Source: Bacteroidota bacterium (GTDB lineage Bacteria; Bacteroidota; Ignavibacteria; UBA10030; UBA8401). From it: a stretch of DNA of 9,158 bases. A model generated the notes under the pieces. The model saw only the letters and a list, made by a program, of their open reading frames with translations, was not told where the DNA came from and searched no databases. The translations under genes and the position numbers were made by a program. Numbering within the stretch: the first letter of the stretch is position 1; the number at the start of each line of letters is the position of its first letter. Below are positions 6,429 through 9,158 of the stretch, piece after piece. The DNA lies in assembly GCA_030824295.1 (NCBI GenBank), contig JAVBYA010000502.1, positions 1 to 9,158 on the forward strand. Reading direction: 5' to 3'.

Positions 6429-8057
6429 TCAATCGATCGGCACGGTGAAGAAAAATGTGCTTCCTTTCCCGACCGTGCTCGATGCACCCACTTCGCCTCC
6501 ATGCTCTTTGATGATCTTCTTCACGATCGCAAGACCCAATCCTGTGCTCTTCTCCCCTGCTGTCGGCTGCACTGAGGTCCGCGAATACTCATGGAACAGT
6601 TTGCTCAGTTCCGTTTCCGGGATCCCTTGTCCCTGATCGGCCACGTCGCAGCGGAGCGAACCATCCTGCCGCGTGAACCGCACGTCGACATGGGTGCCGG
6701 TATGCGAATACTTCAAGGCATTGCTCATGAAATTATCCAGCACCTGCCTGATCCGACGACGGTCCAGGCTGACCGATGCGGGCAGATCCGTTGCAACGGA
6801 CGATCCGATGGTGATATTCTTTGCTTTCGAGAACATCTGATGCGTCGTCACCGCTTCGGTCAGGAATGACCGCAGCTCTACCGGGAACCGCTCGATGGTC
6901 AGATGGCCGCTCTCGATCGCGGCATAATCCAGCAGATCGTTGATGAGCGCCAGCGCGGAGTTCCCGGCCGCGGAGATACACTCGACGAATTCGGCGAGCT
7001 CCGGATGACCGATGATGACAGGTTCTTCCTTCATCAGTGCCGAGAAGCCGATGATCGCGCCCAGCGGATTCCGCAGATCGTGCGCAGCGATACCGATGAA
7101 CTTATCCTTGGTGAGGTTCAGTTCGATCAGCTGCTGATACAGCCGTGCCTTTTCGAGCACGACCGCAAGCTGGCCGGCAAGCCGCACGTAGATCTCGGTG
7201 TGTTCGAACCGGTACGTGTTCTTCTCGTTGCTGGAGAAGAAGATGAACCCGATGTTCTTTCCCATGGCGATCAGCGGACAGGTCAAACTGGAGCGGATCC
7301 CTTCCGTCAGGATATCTTCCGTTGCTTTGGACTGCGGTTTGTTCCGATGGTATTCCTCCAGATCGTTGATGATGCGCGGCTGCCGGCTGCGGAGGATCTC
7401 CTCCAAACTGCTCCCTTTGAGCGGCTGCTGATATCCTTTCGTGATCACGATCTTCTTGGACTCCGATTTGGCCCACTGCGCTACGACCATGCCCGAGTCC
7501 TCATCGATCAGCGAAACACCGATCCGGTCGAACGGGATGAATGACTTGAACGCGAAAAAGACCTGTTCACAGACCTCCTCCAGCAGCACTCCGTCGTTGA
7601 TCTGTTTCGTCACTTCCGCCAGCTTCCGCAGTTCCTCCAGCCGGACGCGCATTCGCCGGACATTCTCTTCTCCCTGCTTCGCCAGCATCTCCAGTCTGTT
7701 GAGCCGTGCATAGAGTGCCGTCGTCACTTCGTTCGTTGTTACCGGTTTGCTGAGGAAATCGTCCGCCCCGAGATCCATACCATGACGCATCAGTCCGGAT
7801 TCCGTTTGTCCGGTGAGGAAGATGAACGGTATCGTCATCAGCCGGTCCTGTGACCGGAATGCCTTCAGCGTTTCGAAGCCGTTCATCCCCGGCATGGAGA
7901 TATCGCACAGGACGATATCGGGATAGTGCGTCAGCGCCAGTGCTACGGCTTCCTTGCCGTCCCCTGCAGCGATACATTCGAATCCTTCGGTCTGCAGGGA
8001 TTGGCTCAGCGAGAACCGAAAGTCCTGTTCATCATCTATGATCAGTATCTTTTTCAT
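6429..8057 (-). CDS. Hybrid REC-GAF-histidine kinase
   Basis: Encodes 542 residues with no membrane segment, so cytoplasmic. An N-terminal receiver domain (about 1-120) has the acidic pair D8-D9, phosphoacceptor D52 in CDISMPGMNGFE, T82 and K104. A helical linker (about 120-150) leads to a GAF domain (about 150-305). The HisKA domain has the phosphoacceptor H326 in AAHDLRNPLGAI; the HATPase domain has the N box DNFMSNALKYS (441-451), DQGQGIP (474-480) and TGLGLAIVKK (505-514). All residues needed for autophosphorylation and for receiving phosphate are present, so an active phosphorelay kinase is expected. The receiver precedes the kinase, suggesting it is controlled by an upstream kinase, with GAF adding a ligand input. 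No DNA-binding regulator lies nearby. ATG 8057 is preceded by AGGGGG with about 6 nt spacing. Confidence 0.94.
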   Translation of the reverse strand: MKKILIIDDEQDFRFSLSQSLQTEGFECIAAGDGKEAVALALTHYPDIVLCDISMPGMNGFETLKAFRSQDRLMTIPFIFLTGQTESGLMRHGMDLGADDFLSKPVTTNEVTTALYARLNRLEMLAKQGEENVRRMRVRLEELRKLAEVTKQINDGVLLEEVCEQVFFAFKSFIPFDRIGVSLIDEDSGMVVAQWAKSESKKIVITKGYQQPLKGSSLEEILRSRQPRIINDLEEYHRNKPQSKATEDILTEGIRSSLTCPLIAMGKNIGFIFFSSNEKNTYRFEHTEIYVRLAGQLAVVLEKARLYQQLIELNLTKDKFIGIAAHDLRNPLGAIIGFSALMKEEPVIIGHPELAEFVECISAAGNSALALINDLLDYAAIESGHLTIERFPVELRSFLTEAVTTHQMFSKAKNITIGSSVATDLPASVSLDRRRIRQVLDNFMSNALKYSHTGTHVDVRFTRQDGSLRCDVADQGQGIPETELSKLFHEYSRTSVQPTAGEKSTGLGLAIVKKIIKEHGGEVGASSTVGKGSTFFFTVPID

Positions 8058-8092
8058 CGTCTTCCCCCTGTCGGTAGTGATCTCGTCGGTAC

Positions 8093-8121
8093 TATGTATT
8101 GATATATTCAGAGGAAGGCAA
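8093..8121 (-). promoter_or_regulatory. Candidate promoter of the hybrid kinase gene
   Basis: On the minus strand, TTGCCT (8121-8116) and TACATA (8098-8093) are 17 nt apart, within a local AT-rich patch. Initiation near 8086 would give a leader of about 29 nt containing the AGGGGG ribosome site. The 184-bp gap after the phosphatase gene has no terminator, so read-through from upstream is also possible. Confidence 0.4.
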
Positions 8122-8241
8122 GGAGTTCCTGCGGTTGTTTTCCTGCGTCCGTGCGGGCATGATACGTCACGGCCATGGTGGAGAAGTTGCGGTCGTTGGA
8201 TCGATGAGGGACGGAGCGGGCGTTGAAGCGGTGGACGGTTA

Positions 8242-9158
8242 TCAGAGCGCTTTAACGATCACAATGGTCTGATCGTCGTGCTGAAGCCGGTCGCCCGTAA
8301 ATGCGGAGAGTTCCTGTAAAAGGGAGTTCTGTATCGTATTTGCGGATCGAAGATTCTGGGCAGTAACAATGGCATGGATCCGCTCATCACCGAAATCACC
8401 CGATTCATTGTGTGCTTCCGTGACGCCATCCGTTGCAAAGATGAAGAGATCACCGGAACGGTACGTGACCTTCTTCTCTTCCAGCTCATTGGAGAATATC
8501 GACGCATCATTCAGTCCAAGTCCCAGCCCGCGCGGAAGGATCTTGTTCACCGTGCCGCTCTGCGCATCGAAATGCCACAGCGGCAGATGCCCTGCCCGGG
8601 ACACGGTCACCGTCCGCTGTTCGGTGTTGAATTCGGCACCGAGCACCGTTACGAACGACCGCTTCTCCAGGTCCTGACAGAGCAGCTTGTTAGCGCGGTT
8701 GAATAATTCCTTCGGACTCAGATCGAAGCCGTGCAGTGAACGGAGGATCCCCTGCACTTTGGACATGTACAGCGCCGCGGATGTCCCTTTGCCGCTCACG
8801 TCACCGATCACGACCGTGATCCTTCCGTTCCCGTTGGTGAGGTAATCGAAGAAATCACCGCCGACCTCCATCGCCGGTACAGAGGTCCCGGCGATCTCCA
8901 GTCCCTGCACCGTCGGGGTCCGCTGCGGCAGCGAATCGAGCTGGATCTTCCGGGCGATCTGCAGTTCGTGCTTCATCCGCTCCTTCTCCGCCAGTTCCTC
9001 GTAGAGGAATGCATTCTCGATGGCGACCGACGACTGTTTGGCGGTCGTGGCAAGGAAGGCAAGGTCCTCCTGCCGGAACGTGCTCTCCGATTGCTTCTCC
9101 CCGACCAGCAGCACACCGATGAGCCTGTCCTTGGACCGGATCGGAATACCGTAATGGA
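8242..9158 (-). CDS. GAF-SpoIIE (PP2C-type) serine phosphatase (5' end outside window)
   Basis: Partial gene: the frame stays open to the right edge, and 304 codons plus the stop are visible (first full codon at 9156). Visible residues 1-55 are the end of a GAF domain (IPIRSKDRLIGVLLVGE, then the SVAIENAFLYEEL helix). A short coiled linker with ARKIQLDSLPQ leads to a SpoIIE/PP2C phosphatase domain with its metal-binding acidic residues intact: GGDFFD (99-104), GDVSGKG (118-124), ATDGVTEA (D at 243) and DDQTIVIV (from 294). The family dephosphorylates serine or threonine on STAS-domain anti-anti-sigma proteins, releasing an alternative sigma factor (RsbU-like partner switching). No STAS protein or anti-sigma kinase is in the window. 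A GTG at 9114 lies inside the GAF domain and is not a credible start. The gene is co-oriented with and upstream of the hybrid kinase. Confidence 0.93.
   Translation of the reverse strand, partial: HYGIPIRSKDRLIGVLLVGEKQSESTFRQEDLAFLATTAKQSSVAIENAFLYEELAEKERMKHELQIARKIQLDSLPQRTPTVQGLEIAGTSVPAMEVGGDFFDYLTNGNGRITVVIGDVSGKGTSAALYMSKVQGILRSLHGFDLSPKELFNRANKLLCQDLEKRSFVTVLGAEFNTEQRTVTVSRAGHLPLWHFDAQSGTVNKILPRGLGLGLNDASIFSNELEEKKVTYRSGDLFIFATDGVTEAHNESGDFGDERIHAIVTAQNLRSANTIQNSLLQELSAFTGDRLQHDDQTIVIVKAL

Noticed and set aside
8108..8176. 22-residue minus-strand open frame between the phosphatase and kinase genes
   Set aside because: No ribosome site precedes its ATG, it covers the predicted kinase promoter, and the peptide has no recognisable feature.

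Overview
The window looks like a chromosomal segment of a moderately GC-rich bacterium of the Fibrobacterota-Chlorobiota-Bacteroidota (FCB) group. An Ignavibacteria or Kapabacteria-like lineage fits best, but the exact placement is inference. The main evidence is the C-terminal type IX secretion (T9SS) sorting domain on one secreted protein, with the QNYPNPFNPST signature that is especially frequent in Ignavibacteria and relatives. The tRNA gene also lacks an encoded CCA end.

Layout: (1) Positions 1-2006, minus strand: a tight two-gene operon of a winged-helix/nucleotidyltransferase protein (TTG start) and, 2 nt downstream, a B12-binding-domain radical SAM enzyme that runs off the left edge. 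(2) Positions 2007-2277: a divergent intergenic region with a candidate minus-strand promoter, a three-segment set of mutually exclusive hairpins and a 12-bp perfect palindrome just before the next gene. (3) Positions 2278-5543, plus strand: the classic DUF1800-DUF1501 pair, overlapping by ATGA. The DUF1501 member has a Tat-like N-terminus and a T9SS C-terminal domain; the DUF1800 member has no visible export signal. (4) Positions 5544-6043: no protein gene. It holds a tRNA-Glu(CUC) with its own candidate promoter, a degenerate 8-bp tandem repeat, and a nested hairpin that looks like a bidirectional terminator between convergent transcripts. (5) Positions 6044-9158, minus strand: a signalling cluster of a GAF-SpoIIE (PP2C) phosphatase cut by the right edge, a REC-GAF-HisKA-HATPase hybrid kinase, and a small stand-alone PAS protein.

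How the genes may work together: the SpoIIE-type phosphatase, hybrid kinase and single PAS protein are co-oriented and plausibly form one sensory module that acts on partners outside the window. DUF1800 and DUF1501 proteins are a conserved, functionally uncharacterised pair. The nucleotidyltransferase/radical SAM pair suggests a small modification or biosynthetic pathway continuing to the left. I see no mobile element, CRISPR array or phage gene. Nothing here is clearly a wholly new system; the best leads are the nucleotidyltransferase-radical SAM operon and the mixed export signals of the DUF1800/DUF1501 pair.
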